DNA of 64,000 nt from Gari tellinella (GCA_922989275.2 OV277867.1:42460070-42524069), one strand, 5' to 3'; numbered from the stretch's first letter, positions 1 through 10,887 are shown. A program made the numbers and translations. The notes: generated from the letters alone by a model not told the origin.

Positions 1-538
1 CTTTCAAAATGAGTCAAAATACATCCATAGGTTCAACAAACATCCTTAACAAATGTTTCAAGAAGTTTCAAGAAGTTTCAAAAGAAATAAAAAAAATTCG
101 TATCATATATGTATACAATGAGAAGGTGGATGTGTATTCAGAGCCATCAACTTCCCAACCTTGTCATTTTGTCATTTTTGGACCGATTTTGACAAATGAT
201 GTCTTATTATTTACATTTAACAGTTCTGTTCAAAGAAAGTAAGCTCACAGCCCAAGCAAGACACGAGCACAAGTGAAGAAATAAAAAGTTCGATAGGCAC
301 CTTATATCGGAATCCTTCTGTCACCTTAATTTTTGGACTTGTTCGTCAGTCATTCACTGATTCAGCGATTAACAAGTGCATTTGCGACCATGCATTACAC
401 CATGGTACGGGTAATTAATAGAAAATGAAATATATAATAAATACCTTTTGAATTATCGGTAAATGAGCATTTCTGTTACGAAATAAATTTCTAGATAACT
501 TTCGTTTTCAAGTCTGTTGACAAACGTATATGATCATT
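1..538. other. No gene seen; AT-rich spacer
   Basis: Only short reading frames without recognisable similarity are present. A short direct repeat of CAAGAAGTTT lies near positions 56-80. No RNA gene or clear repeat boundary was found. Confidence 0.5.
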
Positions 539-765
539 GGTCGTATTCGAATCATCGAGTTTGTTGTCAACGAAAACTGGGCGGAGCAAATGCGCGAAGA
601 TTTACTGATGACAACAATTTTGACCCGACTCGAATCGAAATTGTGGTCAAAGATTTGATGGTTTGACAACATTTTGTCAACGGAAAACATCAAGTGATGA
701 TTCGAATAGAACTTGTTGACAACTATTCCAATTCACGCGATAGTTGTCCTGATTCGAATACGACC
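539..765. mobile_element. MITE family K, copy 1
   Basis: The element begins with GGTCGTATTCGAATCA and ends with its inverted complement TGATTCGAATACGACC. Inside, imperfect inverted arms carry GTTGTCAAC and GTTGACAAC. A second copy with the same ends lies near 9.68-10.11 kb, so this is a repeated unit and not a chance hairpin. It has no coding capacity, so it would be a non-autonomous DNA element. The superfamily is unknown because the target-site duplication is not clear. Confidence 0.75.
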
Positions 766-1256
766 AATTGAGACGGTTGACTTTTTGCGTCATTTCCTGC
801 TTTGAAGCTGGTTCTCGGTTTCGCTAGAATGAGAATAGTTTGACTGGGCAACCAGTCGTTTGTTTGGGAAAATTTTGCGTGACGGATAGTTTCCGACTAA
901 GGGGTCTCCCCACCCTTCGAGTCCCCATGCGCGTGTTCGCCGATTGCTTTGAATTTTTTACCAATTATCGTCAAAGAAAACTGTTTGCTGTAAACAATGA
1001 GCCATCATCTGTCCAGATCGTCCAAGATTTGACAAAATGACAGGGTTGGGAACTTGAGGGTTGCTTCTGCAAGGCGCTTTTTCATGGCAGCCTTTACTAT
1101 TTTACTTATATAAATTAGCAAAAATTTTATTTTTTTTAAATTTCATGAAACTTCAGGAAATGTTCTTTTATGATGATTATTGAATGTATGGATAGATTTT
1201 GGGGTATTTTATCCACGTTTGGTGGTGGTGGAGGGGGTTATAGCAGCTAGGGGTAG
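766..1256. other. No gene seen
   Basis: A 66-codon frame at 840-1040 has no recognisable motif and no neighbouring exon signals, so it is not called. The region ends where a LINE reading frame opens after an in-frame stop. Confidence 0.4.
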
Positions 1257-2070
1257 TGTCATAGCCAACGGGCCGAATGCCTATGGTACAAATTATTTAA
1301 ACTTGGACTTAACGGTAAAATATTACGGGTTTTAAAAGATATGTACGAGAAAGTTAAAACATGTGTAAGAAAGGGTAACAACTACTCCGAGATCTATGAT
1401 AATTATATTGGCCTGATGCAAGGGGAGATAATTTCGCCGATAATGTTTGCTCTTTTTCTCGAAGACCTAGAGTTATCTCTTCAAGATCCAAATTATGTTG
1501 GGATACAGATTGACGACATTATGTTGGTGATGCTGTTTTTTGCAGACGACATGGCCGTCTTTGGGAGTTCTCCGGACGACTTGCAACAGAAATTAGATAG
1601 GTTAAAGGGGTATTGTGATGAATGGGGGTTAGAGGTTAATTGCTCCAAAACGAAGATAGTTGTTTTTAGGAAAAGGGGTGGTTTAAGGGAGGGTGAAAGA
1701 TGGAATTATGGGGAACATGTTTTAGAATTAGTAAATGATTTTAATTATCTGGGCACAGTGTTTAATTACACCGGAAAGTTTGCCTTAAAGCAGGAATTTA
1801 TCACAGGGAAAGGATTACGGGCCTTAAATGCGCTAATGGCTAATATAAAAGGAGTCAATCTTAAGTGCAGTGTTGTGTGTCAGCTATTTGATTCCTTTGT
1901 AAGTTCTATTCGGAACTATAGTTGTGAGATATGGGGCTATACTAAGTCAAAACAAATAGAAAGAATTCATCTGAAATTTTGTAAAAATGTTTTACACCTA
2001 AAGAAGAGTACTTCTACGTATAGTTTATACGGTGAAATGGGACGATATCCGTTGTATATCACTCGATACT
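1257..2070 (+). pseudogene. LINE reverse transcriptase fragment
   Basis: The frame is open from 1257, upstream of the first ATG at 1341, and encodes finger and palm segments of a LINE reverse transcriptase. Visible motifs are LWYKLFKLGLNGKILRV at the start, GLMQGEIISP (the family's RQG..LSP box with R changed to M), the catalytic FADDMAVFG, and a thumb-like CSKTKIVVF. Usual LINE ORF2 proteins exceed 900 residues, so this is a 5'-truncated fragment. The normal frame stops at about 2070, where the downstream residues no longer fit the family because another LINE has inserted. The remaining codons to the stop at 2114 belong to the inserted element. Confidence 0.85.
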
Positions 2071-2408
2071 TACCAAATTTATTAAGTTTGCTCTTAGTAG
2101 ACGCACTTCGTTAGTCGGAAATACAGATTAAACTCATTTCAAACTTTCTACTTGATTGGTAATAAAAAACAACAACAAGAGTTTGTATTTTGTACACGTA
2201 TTTGTTAATGATTATCTTAAAAAATATATATAGTCATTGCATTACATGTTTAAGCTACTTAATTATATTTTCATTGTTTGATATTTGCTGTTTGGATGAA
2301 TGTGAAATGTTGCATGTTAGGTGACCGTTATTCTATTATATAGAATGTATGTATCAACGAGGTACGTTTATGTACAAGTTGAAATAAAATTCTGTTCTGT
2401 TCTGTTCT
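2071..2408 (+). mobile_element. Inner LINE 3' end inserted into the outer LINE
   Basis: This insertion of about 338 bp consists of the last few codons and 3' UTR of a related LINE. It ends in TACAAGTTGAAATAAAAT followed by (TTCTG)n. It is flanked by GATACT on the left and GATATT on the right, a near-perfect 6 bp target-site duplication. The outer element's reading frame resumes immediately after it. Both elements share the same last ~20 bp before the tail, so they belong to one family with different tail repeats. Confidence 0.75.
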
Positions 2409-2414
2409 GATATT

Positions 2415-2973
2415 CTAGAATTATTAAATATTGGCTAAAACTTATTTCTACTGAAAATGTAATTCTTTCTACTGTATATAATTCTTTATTAGAGGATTGC
2501 AGAAATGGTTGTACTAACTGGGTGACTAATGTTAGTCTTTACTAGAAACTAACGGATTTTACGATGTTTGGTTGTACCCAATGAGTGTTAATACAAAAGT
2601 GTCCCCAAAAGGCTTTAAGCAAAGGTTATTGGACGGTTTTATACAAGGTTGGGATGAAAACTCAAGTAATGGCAGTTTATTAACAGCATATAGAAATTTT
2701 AAGATTAATTTTGGATTCGAACCTTATCTAGATATTCTGTCCAATAATCTTCGTTTTTATCTAGCTAAGTTAAGATTATCTTCTCATTCCTTAAGGATTG
2801 AAACTGGCAGGTATGGTAGAAACAGAATCGCAAGAAATGACAGATATTGTAACTTTTGCGAGTGTCGTGATATTGAAGACGAAAATATCACTTTATTTTT
2901 ATCTGTAAAACTTTCGAAGACATCCGTAAGAAATATATTAAAACATATTTTTATGCAAGACCAAGCTTTGTAA
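2415..2973 (+). pseudogene. LINE ORF2 C-terminal fragment (continuation of the outer element)
   Basis: The frame resumes with a segment like RIIKYWLKLI and TNWVTNV, suffers a stop and frame change near 2540-2560, then continues from about 2565 to 2973. The last part carries the Cys-rich C-terminal region (YCNFCECRDIEDEN) seen at the end of this LINE class. The fragment at 7951-8590 on the other strand has the same architecture with a better preserved C..C...H....C knuckle. It is non-functional. Confidence 0.75.
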
Positions 2974-3281
2974 AATTTTGTCAATTACTTCAAAGCCAAA
3001 ATAATCAGGAACTGATCAACCTTGCTCTTTACATTAAATATGCTTTTAACAGGAGAAATAGTTTAGCTAACTCTACTACGTGAGTCATCTCAAACTACAC
3101 ATCTTGAACAGTGTATTTAATTAGTAAATTGCTTATACAAGTGTAGTAAAATATTTGTATGAATTCTTGTGTTATTGTGTATGCATATGAAATGATATAC
3201 TATATGTAGTATTAATGTTTTGTATGATATTGATAGCGATGTACTATGTACAAGTTGAAATAAAATATCTATCTATCTATG

Positions 3282-3375
3282 TTGAGGGCCTCATGGAAGA
3301 TTGGTCTTTACCAAATGAGTTCTCTCGTTAAATAAAGTCTTTATTATCATTATTATTATTATTATTATTATTATA
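3282..3375 (+). repeat. Retroelement tail with (ATT)n
   Basis: AAATAAAGTCTTTATTATC runs into (ATT)n. This resembles a CR1/L2 or SINE 3' end with its microsatellite tail, or a plain microsatellite. No coding part is present. Confidence 0.5.
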
Positions 3376-3990
3376 AGTTATTCTTCCCAAGCAAACGCGT
3401 TTACGCTAAAATTATTATTTCCATTGCATTGTCTGATCTGGCTCACAACTGTTTGCTACTCAGATTTAAATGAATCGTCAAGATTGTCAATAATTGACAT
3501 TCTCTACATTTTATTTCTTTGCGTTTGCGTTTTGTTTGCCTCTCGTTTGCGTTTTTAAAAACCGGGACATTAACGTCCTCGCCACTATATCTGTCCGTAC
3601 GCTACTTGATTAATACCATGCAAACAGTTTGGATACTGATCAGACGCCGAGTTACATACAGCGAGTAATCCGGTGTCTGATCAGAATCCAAACTGTTTGA
3701 CAAGTACATAGCATATTAGTCGGTTATAAAATTTCTTCAGGGCTTGTGCTACAGTGGAGAAAACGTAATAAACGCGTTTACGCTAAAACTATTATTTCCA
3801 GTGCAAACAGTTTGCAGCCAGATCAGACGCCGGGTAGTCCGGCGTCTGACCAGGCTCCAAACCGTTTGCTACTAAGCGTATTATCAATAGCCAGAAAGTT
3901 GTCAAAAAGTTGGTACGTCTACATTTTAGTGCTTTGCGTTTGCGTTTCGTTTGCGTTTAAACGGGAAAGAATAACGTTTTCTCTACTGTA
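3376..3990. mobile_element. Degraded C-family MITE, a core-1 hairpin, and MITE C copy 1 (3752-3988)
   Basis: At 3376-3560 is a decayed C-family copy (AAGCAAACGCGTTTACGC through TTGCGTTTGCGTTT). At 3616-3702 is a core-1 hairpin with arms GTTTGGATACTGATCAGACG and its complement. At 3752-3988 is a nearly complete C element with CAGTGGAGAA and TTCTCTACTG ends flanked by TA on both sides, as in Tc1/mariner elements. Its hairpin is GACGCCGGGTAGTCCGGCGTC. None codes for protein. Confidence 0.75.
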
Positions 3991-4094
3991 TTCATAAATG
4001 TCTTGCCGACTCAAAATATAGGTGTTAGATATAGATGAACCAAAAGGCAATTAAGATCACTAAGACAGGACGACAATCACACTCATTATGCAGT

Positions 4095-4262
4095 GCTGTA
4101 AACTGTAGAATTTGTTTTGATCTGAGTGGCAAACATTTAAAGCATGACAAGACACCGGGCTACCCGGTGTCTGATCTGGCTCTAAACTACTTGCAATAAA
4201 AATAACATTTTTGGCGTAAACATATTTATAGGGAAAGAATAACTCCGTTAACTGTATACAGT
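4095..4262. mobile_element. Half of a C-family MITE
   Basis: A hairpin GACACCGGGCTACCCGGTGT is followed by the family's right half (GGGAAAGAATAACTCCGTTAACTGTA). Both arms carry CA/TG where other C copies carry CG, so the change is paired. Confidence 0.65.
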
Positions 4263-5027
4263 GCAATGCAGAGCAAACGAAAAAAACAGGCTTTCATAGT
4301 GAAGCAGTCACCTATCTTGGAGAAGCATATTAATCTTTGAAAAGTGATCGACTAAAACCAGTTATATCGTACAATGTATTCTACTTGGCAGCCACCCGTA
4401 TATGGGAGTACGATCACGCACATGTGTAACGGAAAAATACGTATCTTGACAGCGATATCCTTGGTAGCAGGTTTAAGCGAGCATTGTCAATTTGTCGATA
4501 CGTCTCCATAATGGCAACATAATGTTACGATAAAGACCAAATCGGCCTGCGACCTCATTTTTTATTAATTCCAACCTCTATTATGCTGCCTGAACGTAAA
4601 CGCGCATTTTCAGACAACCGTGGCAAAGCCGTCATTCTTGATAAAACAAATCTTACTTGTTTTTCCGATGATTCACTGCCAAAACAATCAGTGTATATTG
4701 AAAACGTGTTGCATGTTCTGTACAAATTAGTATTCTTATGCAAAATAGTACAAACGTATTTTGACACGCAAAATTAACGTAAATTACACAAAAAGGGTAA
4801 CCAATACCTTCTACACACTTTAATCCTCTGTAAAAACCGTATTTACTTGAGCTTATTAAAAACGTGTACATTTGAAATGAATTTTAACCATGCACTTTTT
4901 TTAAATTCCGTGAGTATATTTGCTGATAACCTCTAGCGTCGAATACTGCTATATAGCTCGCCTCATTTGGTTTGATGTAGGAGACCTACATTTCAATTTT
5001 GCATATAGTGTTAGGACGCAGTGCGCG
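4263..5027. other. No gene seen
   Basis: The short frames here overlap one another on both strands and show no domain. No repeat unit was recognised with confidence. Confidence 0.4.
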
Positions 5028-5290
5028 GCGGCCCGTTTTACTAAACTACTTACGCCAAATTTTTGCGTAAGTCGAAATCGTTTTTCTCTTATTTTTCAAT
5101 CATAAACGTATGCAAACAGCAAAAAGCCATATCAGAGGACGCGCTAAAAGCGCGTCCTCTGATCTGTCTATTTGCTGTTTGTAGCAAGTGATAATAAAAT
5201 ATATAAATCAAAATTTAAAATTTTGACTTACGCAAAAATGTTGCGTACATGTAAGTACTAGTCCTGTACCTGGCCTGAAGACCCGTTTGC
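5028..5290. mobile_element. Diverged E-like palindromic element with an unusual hairpin
   Basis: The ends resemble family E (GGCCCGTTTTACTAAACTAC, and on the right CTTACGCAAAAATGTTGCG). The centre is a different hairpin: GCAAACAGCAAAAAGCC... with GAGGACGCGCTAAAAGCGCG at its tip and GCTGTTTG closing. It may be another terminus/hairpin combination of the kind seen across the window. Confidence 0.55.
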
Positions 5291-5394
5291 AAAATGGTGT
5301 TGAGAGAGTTTCTCACTTGATGTGAGTTAACGAGACCCTAGACATCACAAATCACCGAGGTGCTTGTCTGCCACATGGTCCCGAGTCCCACAAT

Positions 5395-5775
5395 ATCCAA
5401 ATCCAATATGGCCGCCGTCAGCCATTTTGGAAAAACTAACTTTTTTGTTTTTTGGAGAATAAACAAGTGTAATACCTCTAAATTGATTGTTTTTTGGTGT
5501 GGAACTCATTTCTGATGCCCTTTGTGCCATCTGGGGTGTCTTTGATTTGGAAAGGTCAAGTTTCACATTAGCCAAATCCAATATGGCCGCCGCAAACAAT
5601 GTTGTAAAGCTATTTTCATTGGGTTTTTTTAAGAAAAATCAAATATAATACTTCTAAATTGATTATTTTTAGAGTATAACTCACTTCTGATGCCCTTTGT
5701 GTAATCTGGGATGTCTTTGATTTGGAAAGATCAAGTTCCACGATAATAAAATCCAATATGGCCGCCGTAAGCCAT
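5395..5775. repeat. 174 bp tandem repeat with ATATGGCCGCCG boxes
   Basis: CCAATATGGCCGCC recurs at about 5403, 5577 and 5751, a regular spacing of 174 bp. The intervening TGATGCCCTTTGTG, TCTTTGATTTGGAAAG and CTCTAAATTGATT also recur. No ORF runs through. The box resembles the YY1 core (ATGGC), but no function is implied. Confidence 0.75.
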
Positions 5776-5784
5776 GAAAAAAAA

Positions 5785-5905
5785 GCAAACTGTTTGCCAC
5801 CAACTATCAGAATTGTCCAAAAGTTGCACTTTTTTACGTTTTAGTGCTTTGCGTTTGCGTACGTTTGCGTTTAAACGGAAAAGAATAACGTTTTCTCCAC
5901 TGTAT
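5785..5905. mobile_element. Right half of a C-family MITE
   Basis: It starts at AAACTGTTTGCCACC in the core-1 arm and ends in ACGTTTTCTCCACTGTA, with the typical TTGCGTTTGCGTACGTTTG inside. The left half is missing. Confidence 0.7.
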
Positions 5906-5907
5906 GC

Positions 5908-6915
5908 TAGTGGGAGGGCTGTAATTAGGGGGAGGGGTGTAACTAAGTGGTGAGCACTTGTAGCCCGATCCTATATCTGTAAAAAAAAAATCGAAATAAA
6001 ATATGTTTAAACTATCGAGTTATGCACTGTAATAAAGTTCTCACATCCCATTATAGTTAACTCTTTCGCGTCAACGGCGACTAAAGTCGACTTTAAGCAA
6101 ACAGTTTGGCTCCAGATGAGACGCCATCAAACTTTTCACTGACTCGGCCTCGGACGACTGGGCACGGAACTATGAAAGCCGGCCTAAGTAACAGTGACTT
6201 TACCACTAAGCCACGGAGGCGCCGTACAATTAGGCCTGCATTCCATAGTTACGTGGTTTGTGGTCCGCGTCCGGTCATTTTCTATCCGTGGGGTACTATT
6301 GTATACTGCAGTGAAACCGTGCGTGAAATCGAACAAATTTATCTTTTTAATGTTGTTCAGTTACTGCAAAACGTCACTGTCTAAAGAAGTTGAGATATTT
6401 AACCACCAGCTGATGCTAGAAGCAGGTTTGATAGTTCATTGCAATAGCAACAGACAACCAAAGTCCTACTGGTACATGTACTGGTGTTTTGCGGCTTTCT
6501 GTTTTATATAGATCATCTGACACGCATTGCCAAGACCAGATATGATTTTTAACACATTCGCCCCTTGAAACTTTTAATGGGCAATTCAAGTTTCCAATTA
6601 AGTCTAGTCCATTTTGACTAATAAGGGTTGATTTTCACAATATATTGCATATTGACAAACAGTGTAGACCTTGATCAGAGGGCTCCTGCAGGAGCCCTCT
6701 GATCAGGGTATACACTGTTTGCATATGACAATTATACACTTCACAACTGAGTGTTACTGACGAGTAAACTCGTTGCTAGGGTTGAATGTGTTAAGCATGA
6801 TCTTATTATTACAAAAAAAAAGAGTTTGCGGTCGACTGGATTCGAACATCTGACCTCATGTTTCGTAGTATACTAATATATAATTAGTGGTATACTCGTT
6901 ACAAACTCGGCCATA
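5908..6915 (-). mobile_element. Complex SINE-like repeat, left member of an inverted pair, carrying a nested MITE
   Basis: The sequence matches the reverse complement of 62318-63032 over most of its length. Recognisable blocks include GGAGGGGTGTAACTAAGTGG, the start of the AAACAGTTTGGCTCCAGATG segment, CACTAAGCCACGGAGGC (a tRNA-like box A on the minus strand) and GTCGACTGGATTCGAAC (a box B on the minus strand). Towards its right end the minus strand reads TGGCCGAGTTTGTAACGAG, like a Leu/Ser tRNA box A. Overlapping frames of 92 and 105 codons here are not conserved as coding in the partner and are rejected. A MITE is nested at 6549-6794. Confidence 0.7.
6549..6794. mobile_element. MITE G copy 1, TTAA insertion
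   Basis: It is flanked by TTAA on both sides, with ends ACACATTCGCCCC and GGTTGAATGTG. The centre is a long perfect hairpin: CAGTGTAGACC then GATCAGAGGGCTCC, with tip CTGCAG. The partner repeat at 62.4 kb reads through the site with a single TTAA (at about 62400), so this is an insertion with a 4 bp TTAA duplication, as made by piggyBac-type transposases. Confidence 0.85.
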
Positions 6916-7099
6916 GCAGTTTTCAGTTTTTTATTTTCAGCTCAAACATGCTGTGCATGTTTATCGCCATAAACAAAGTGAATACATAAGCGGTACATAT
7001 TTCATAGCAGTAAGAAGAGTATAACATTACAAATAAATAATTGAATATGCAAACTAACATGTAGTTTAACTGATCAATACATTCTAAGTTTGGATCAAT

Positions 7100-7410
7100 T
7101 TATACATCATTGTAGTCTATTATGAGAAAGCGTTTACCACCTGTGATATATACCTGTATAATGGAGTGGCCAACCCACTCACGCAGAAGAACTCCCATAT
7201 ACACGGAGTACATGTAACAAGGGAGAAAACTAAGGAGTGACGCAAGGGGACACAATAAACAGTATTTCCTATTGTAAAGTATCACCTTTATAACAGCTCA
7301 CGCAATAGAACCCCTTTGTAGAATGGTGTACATGTAACAAGCGAGATAACCGCGGAGTAGCCACAGGGGACATAATAAATAGTATTTCCTATTGTGAATG
7401 GGTATAGCAA
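7100..7410. repeat. Two-copy tandem duplication (~120 bp)
   Basis: GTACATGTAACAAG, GGGGACA and CAGTATTTCCTATTGT occur at about 7209-7275 and again at 7329-7395. The two frames in it on the minus strand encode similar peptides simply because the DNA is duplicated. No gene is called. Confidence 0.6.
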
Positions 7411-7564
7411 TTTCAACAATAGAGTTACAAGGGAAAGAACTGCATATCGTACCCAAGGGATATAAGCAGTGACAATTTCCTGTCATTACTTATTACAAAC
7501 TCGGTGGACCTTTTGATACAGGTAATTAACGCTTTCACCAGTTATATACATTTATAAGAGCAAT

Positions 7565-7800
7565 AATCCTTCCACTCTCGATGAAGCCAAAAGCAAATTT
7601 GCAAACAGTTCGGAGACTGATCAGACGCCGCGTAACGCGGCGTTTCATCAGGATCCAAACTGTTGAATCTCGTATCGATATGTTTTAAGTCATACTACAT
7701 TGAATCTTACTTGAAACGATCTTCAGAACAACACAATTTAAGCAGACGTTCAAGAAATGGTGTAGAAGTAAAAATGCTCACGGAAAATTTGGCAGTGGAA
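7565..7800. mobile_element. MITE A copy (core-1 hairpin)
   Basis: The core-1 hairpin GACGCCGCGTAACGCGGCG is flanked by the family A subterminal motifs CCACTCTCGATGAAGCC and TTGAATCTTACTTGAAACGATC. The right end is degraded. Confidence 0.7.
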
Positions 7801-7950
7801 GGGCTAACACATGGAGACAACAACTTCATTGTCGTATTGTTGTTAACTAGTCTCTTATTATAGCTAGTTCAATAACAACACAAAAGAAATATACTATCAT
7901 GATAAAGAAAATCAAATATATATATGCACATTCAAAATACTAGGAGAAAC

Positions 7951-8590
7951 TTATGTTACGTCATTATATGATTCTCTTTTTATGTTTGCTAAATAAACGT
8001 ATCGAGCTAACTTAATCAATTTGCCCCTTTGTGAAGATGTCATAAGAGATTTAAATTTCTGTATAGTAGGCCAAGAACAATAATAATTGCTGAAACATGT
8101 TTTTCTAATTTCTCTATAATATGGACATACTAATATAAAATGAGACTCGGATTCGATGGCACCTGCACTACATTTAGTACACATTCTATTAATTCTGTCA
8201 ATGTTTCTATATCTTCCTTCTTCATTGGCAAGTCTATGCGCGGAACATCTTAACCAAGTTAAAGCAATTCTTTGTTTATTATTATTAACGCAATGTAGGT
8301 ATTTTTCAAATTCAAAAGTTGGTTTAATTGCAGCATATGTATCTAATTTAGATGAATTACTAATTTCTGAATACCAGTACTGTAGATACTGGTCACGTAC
8401 TCTTTCAGCTACATTGTCAATCTGTAATTTTGACACGTTCTGGGCATCAAATAAAAAACTAAATCCTGCTTCAGAAAGTAGATGCTTGACTTCTAGAGTC
8501 CACTGATTTATATACTGGCCATTTTCGTCTCTCATGTCATATACCTTGTAAATAGCAAAACCGATATATTGCTTTTTAAAGATATATGAC
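7951..8590 (-). pseudogene. LINE ORF2 C-terminal fragment
   Basis: A frame open from about 8590 to the stop at 7951 encodes the extreme C-terminus of a LINE ORF2. It has a helical part (RVRDQYLQYWYSEI) and the terminal Cys/His motif CTKCSAGAIESESHFILVCP followed by YYREIRK, as in other LINEs of this class. The reverse transcriptase and endonuclease are absent. It is the same family type as the fragment ending at 2973. A plus-strand frame of 116 codons over it is a shadow. Confidence 0.85.
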
Positions 8591-8980
8591 TTCTTTTACT
8601 ATTCGAGTCAAATTAATGCACGCAGTGGGTATATCCGCGAGCAGTCTCTATTGTAGCCACACTTTGGAAATATGATTTAGTACACTTTTTGATATATAAT
8701 TTTTTTTTAGCTTAACTAGGTTTGATTTAAAAGTTCTATCTAGCAAACTCAATCACGTGTGTCTCGTTATTTCTGTTCATTCCAAAATCGCACTTGAGTG
8801 TGTTGCTCGGTTCCGTCAGAAATGTGGTATATTATGAGGTTATTTAAAGAGGCTCGCAATCGGATTTAGCATTAAAAATAGTTATTTGTAAATATATGTC
8901 AAATGCTTATATAAATGGGTAAGATTTAGTTTAGGATAATAAATTCTGTTAAAAATGCATTTCAAAAAAAAAGAAAAAAA
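8591..8980. other. No gene seen
   Basis: AT-rich sequence with no ORF of note and no recognised repeat family. Confidence 0.35.
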
Positions 8981-8984
8981 GAAG

Positions 8985-9086
8985 AAGCTCTTGTGGGATT
9001 CGAATCCGTGACCCTCCATGCGGAGACAAACATGAAAAATAAGGAAACGTCTTTACCCACTAGACTACGAGCTCTCTCTATATATG
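8985..9086 (-). repeat. tRNA-like SINE head or tRNA pseudogene
   Basis: On the minus strand GAGCTCG is followed by TAGTCTAGTGGGTAAAGAC (box A and a D-arm-like hairpin). Further on comes GGATTCGAATCC (box B), and the stretch ends in a near-complementary acceptor-like segment. Between D arm and T arm there is an expanded segment without a proper anticodon stem, and the T stem pairs poorly. It is a pol III promoter-bearing relic, not a working tRNA. Confidence 0.55.
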
Positions 9087-9369
9087 TGGTAGCGAATTAA
9101 CGCATTTCACTGTAGCGATTGATAGTACATTATTCGGCTCGGGTTTATGTCTGAGCCCGTGTAGAGAAGCAACAACAACAACTATACAGTCTACTAGTCG
9201 CTATAGAAAAACGATGGAAAATATCTAAAAAAAACTAAGATTCGGTGTCGATTCATGAGACTTTTTTTGGACTGATCATATTATTTTAATGTCAGAAGCC
9301 AAATAATGCCACAAATTTGCTTTTATTTGAGTTTTTTTTTCGACAAGTACACCATCCGGTTGCGAGTCC

Positions 9370-9482
9370 CTAGTAGAATACTGAATTCTATTGGACGAAT
9401 ACACATCAGTCGTAATCGAAATCCAAATATGGATTACGAATGATGTGTAAGTGTCTGATTGAATTCAGCATTGTACTCTACA
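9370..9482. repeat. Imperfect palindrome
   Basis: The left arm GTAGAATACTGAATTCTATT pairs with the right arm ending ATTGTACTCTAC. The centre contains GTAATC and GATTAC around CCAAATATGG. No coding potential. Confidence 0.6.
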
Positions 9483-9682
9483 CTGTTAAATTACCTCTTT
9501 ATTTCACGCAATAAAACTATAAAATGACAAACGAAACCGCATTTTTTTTCCTATTCCTAGAGTATGTGACTTCGCAATTTCCAAAAAACAAAATACATGT
9601 AGGAGACGAAAACGTGAAATGCCAAGGGAAGTAATTCTTAGCACGAGTGTCGGAAGAGTTGTCCAGTACAATACGAAATCAA

Positions 9683-10110
9683 TGGTGGTATTCGAATCAT
9701 CGAGTTTGTGGTCAACGAAAAGTGGGCGGAGCAAACGCGCGAAGATTTACTGATGTCAACGATTTTGGCCCGACTCGAATAGAAATTGTAGTCAACGAAA
9801 ACTTTGTACTTCCGGACGAATGGAAATGAATCAAACACCCGTTAAAACAGTCGTAATGCTCCCAATTTTTATATCCGCACATAATGCCATGTGATCTGGA
9901 TCCAATCGATAAATTGAGAGGGTCTTTATGTTTGTTTTATCTAGAGACACTAATCACGTGGTATAAACGTGGTCACGTGACTAAATCAACGCTCGATTTT
10001 AGGGTTTGACAACATTTTGTCAACGGAAAACATCAAGTCGTGATTCGAATAGAACTTGTTGACAAATATTCCAACTAACGCGATAGTTGCCCTGATTCGA
10101 ATACGACCTA
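9683..10110. mobile_element. MITE family K copy 2, split by ~200 bp of other sequence
   Basis: The left part (GGTATTCGAATCATCGAG to about 9805) and the right part (TTTGACAACATTTTGTCAAC to GATTCGAATACGACC) match copy 1 at 539-765. Unrelated sequence between them suggests a secondary insertion whose ends I could not define. Confidence 0.65.
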
Positions 10111-10488
10111 TGAAAAAATATGGCTTTTTTAATCGCACTTTTACAATTCAGTACAATACTCGATTATTTTGTACCGTCACGTGGTAAAACGAGGAGCTTC
10201 AAATTGGTGTAATTATAAGCTAAAGCCGTAAATACATAAACGGAACAACAGCATACATTTCTGTAGATGGTAGATACGCCCAATATATGAACGGTGTGAG
10301 CAACATGGAACATACTACAACCTGGTAAAAGGGCTAGGACTATCTACGTTATGATATATTGCTTCTTTTTCCCTAACGATTTCAATATTTTTTGTGATTT
10401 TTCTAAACAAGTTTATTTTCAAGCATGTTTCCTCGGTAATTTGCATCCACGATCTGTCTGTTTGCGTGAAATTTCGCTCGTCGAGCGA

Positions 10489-10745
10489 CAGGGCTGCCAT
10501 AAGTTGACATGAAAAATCCTAAGATATCCTAATTTGCATTTTTCAAGTGCAGTTTTACAAATCGTACCTTTACCCAAAAGCCTGTTTCTAATTTTGTTGA
10601 CGCGTGACTACTTAAAACAGGCTGGCAGTAAAGCAGAATGCGCCTTAAAGCGCATTCTGCTTTACTTCCAGCCTGCTTTAAGCTACTATGGTCAAGAAAA
10701 AAATCTTAAGATTTAGGAAAAATCCGGAGAAATGGCAGCCCTGGA
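10489..10745. mobile_element. MITE family L (AGGGCTGCCAT ends) with core-2 hairpin
   Basis: It starts CAGGGCTGCCATAAGTTGA and ends AAATGGCAGCCCTG, an inverted pair. Just inside is AAAATCCTAAGAT, with its inverted counterpart. The centre is the core-2 hairpin TAAAGCAGAATGCGCC with tip TTAAAG. Copies with the same ends lie at 18674-18909 and 41482-41938. Confidence 0.8.
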
Positions 10746-10887
10746 GCGAAACGTCACGGACATGTACACGGACACGGACGTTTGGAATGGTCTCTTTGTT
10801 GAGCAAGCAATTGCGGACACGGACGCGGGCACGCACCACGGAACTATGGAATTACGGGCACATGAGTACACGTTTGACTGTGGTCCA

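Larger units (their letters stand above)
1257..3281 (+). mobile_element. Outer LINE (non-LTR retrotransposon), 5'-truncated, split by a younger LINE
   Basis: This is the 3' part of a non-LTR retrotransposon. A reverse-transcriptase reading frame runs to about 2070, is interrupted, and resumes at about 2415 with the family's C-terminal part. The 3' untranslated region ends in TACAAGTTGAAATAAAAT followed by (ATCT)n, a tandem tail typical of target-primed reverse transcription. The 5' end is missing and an in-frame stop lies just upstream. Frameshifts and stops show it is dead. Confidence 0.85.

Noticed and set aside
6106..6511. 92- and 105-codon overlapping frames
   Set aside because: They lie in a dispersed repeat whose inverted partner at 62.4-62.9 kb does not keep them open.
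8985..9086. Possible functional tRNA gene
   Set aside because: Box A and B are present, but the T stem pairs poorly and no anticodon arm can be drawn, so it is called a tRNA-like relic.
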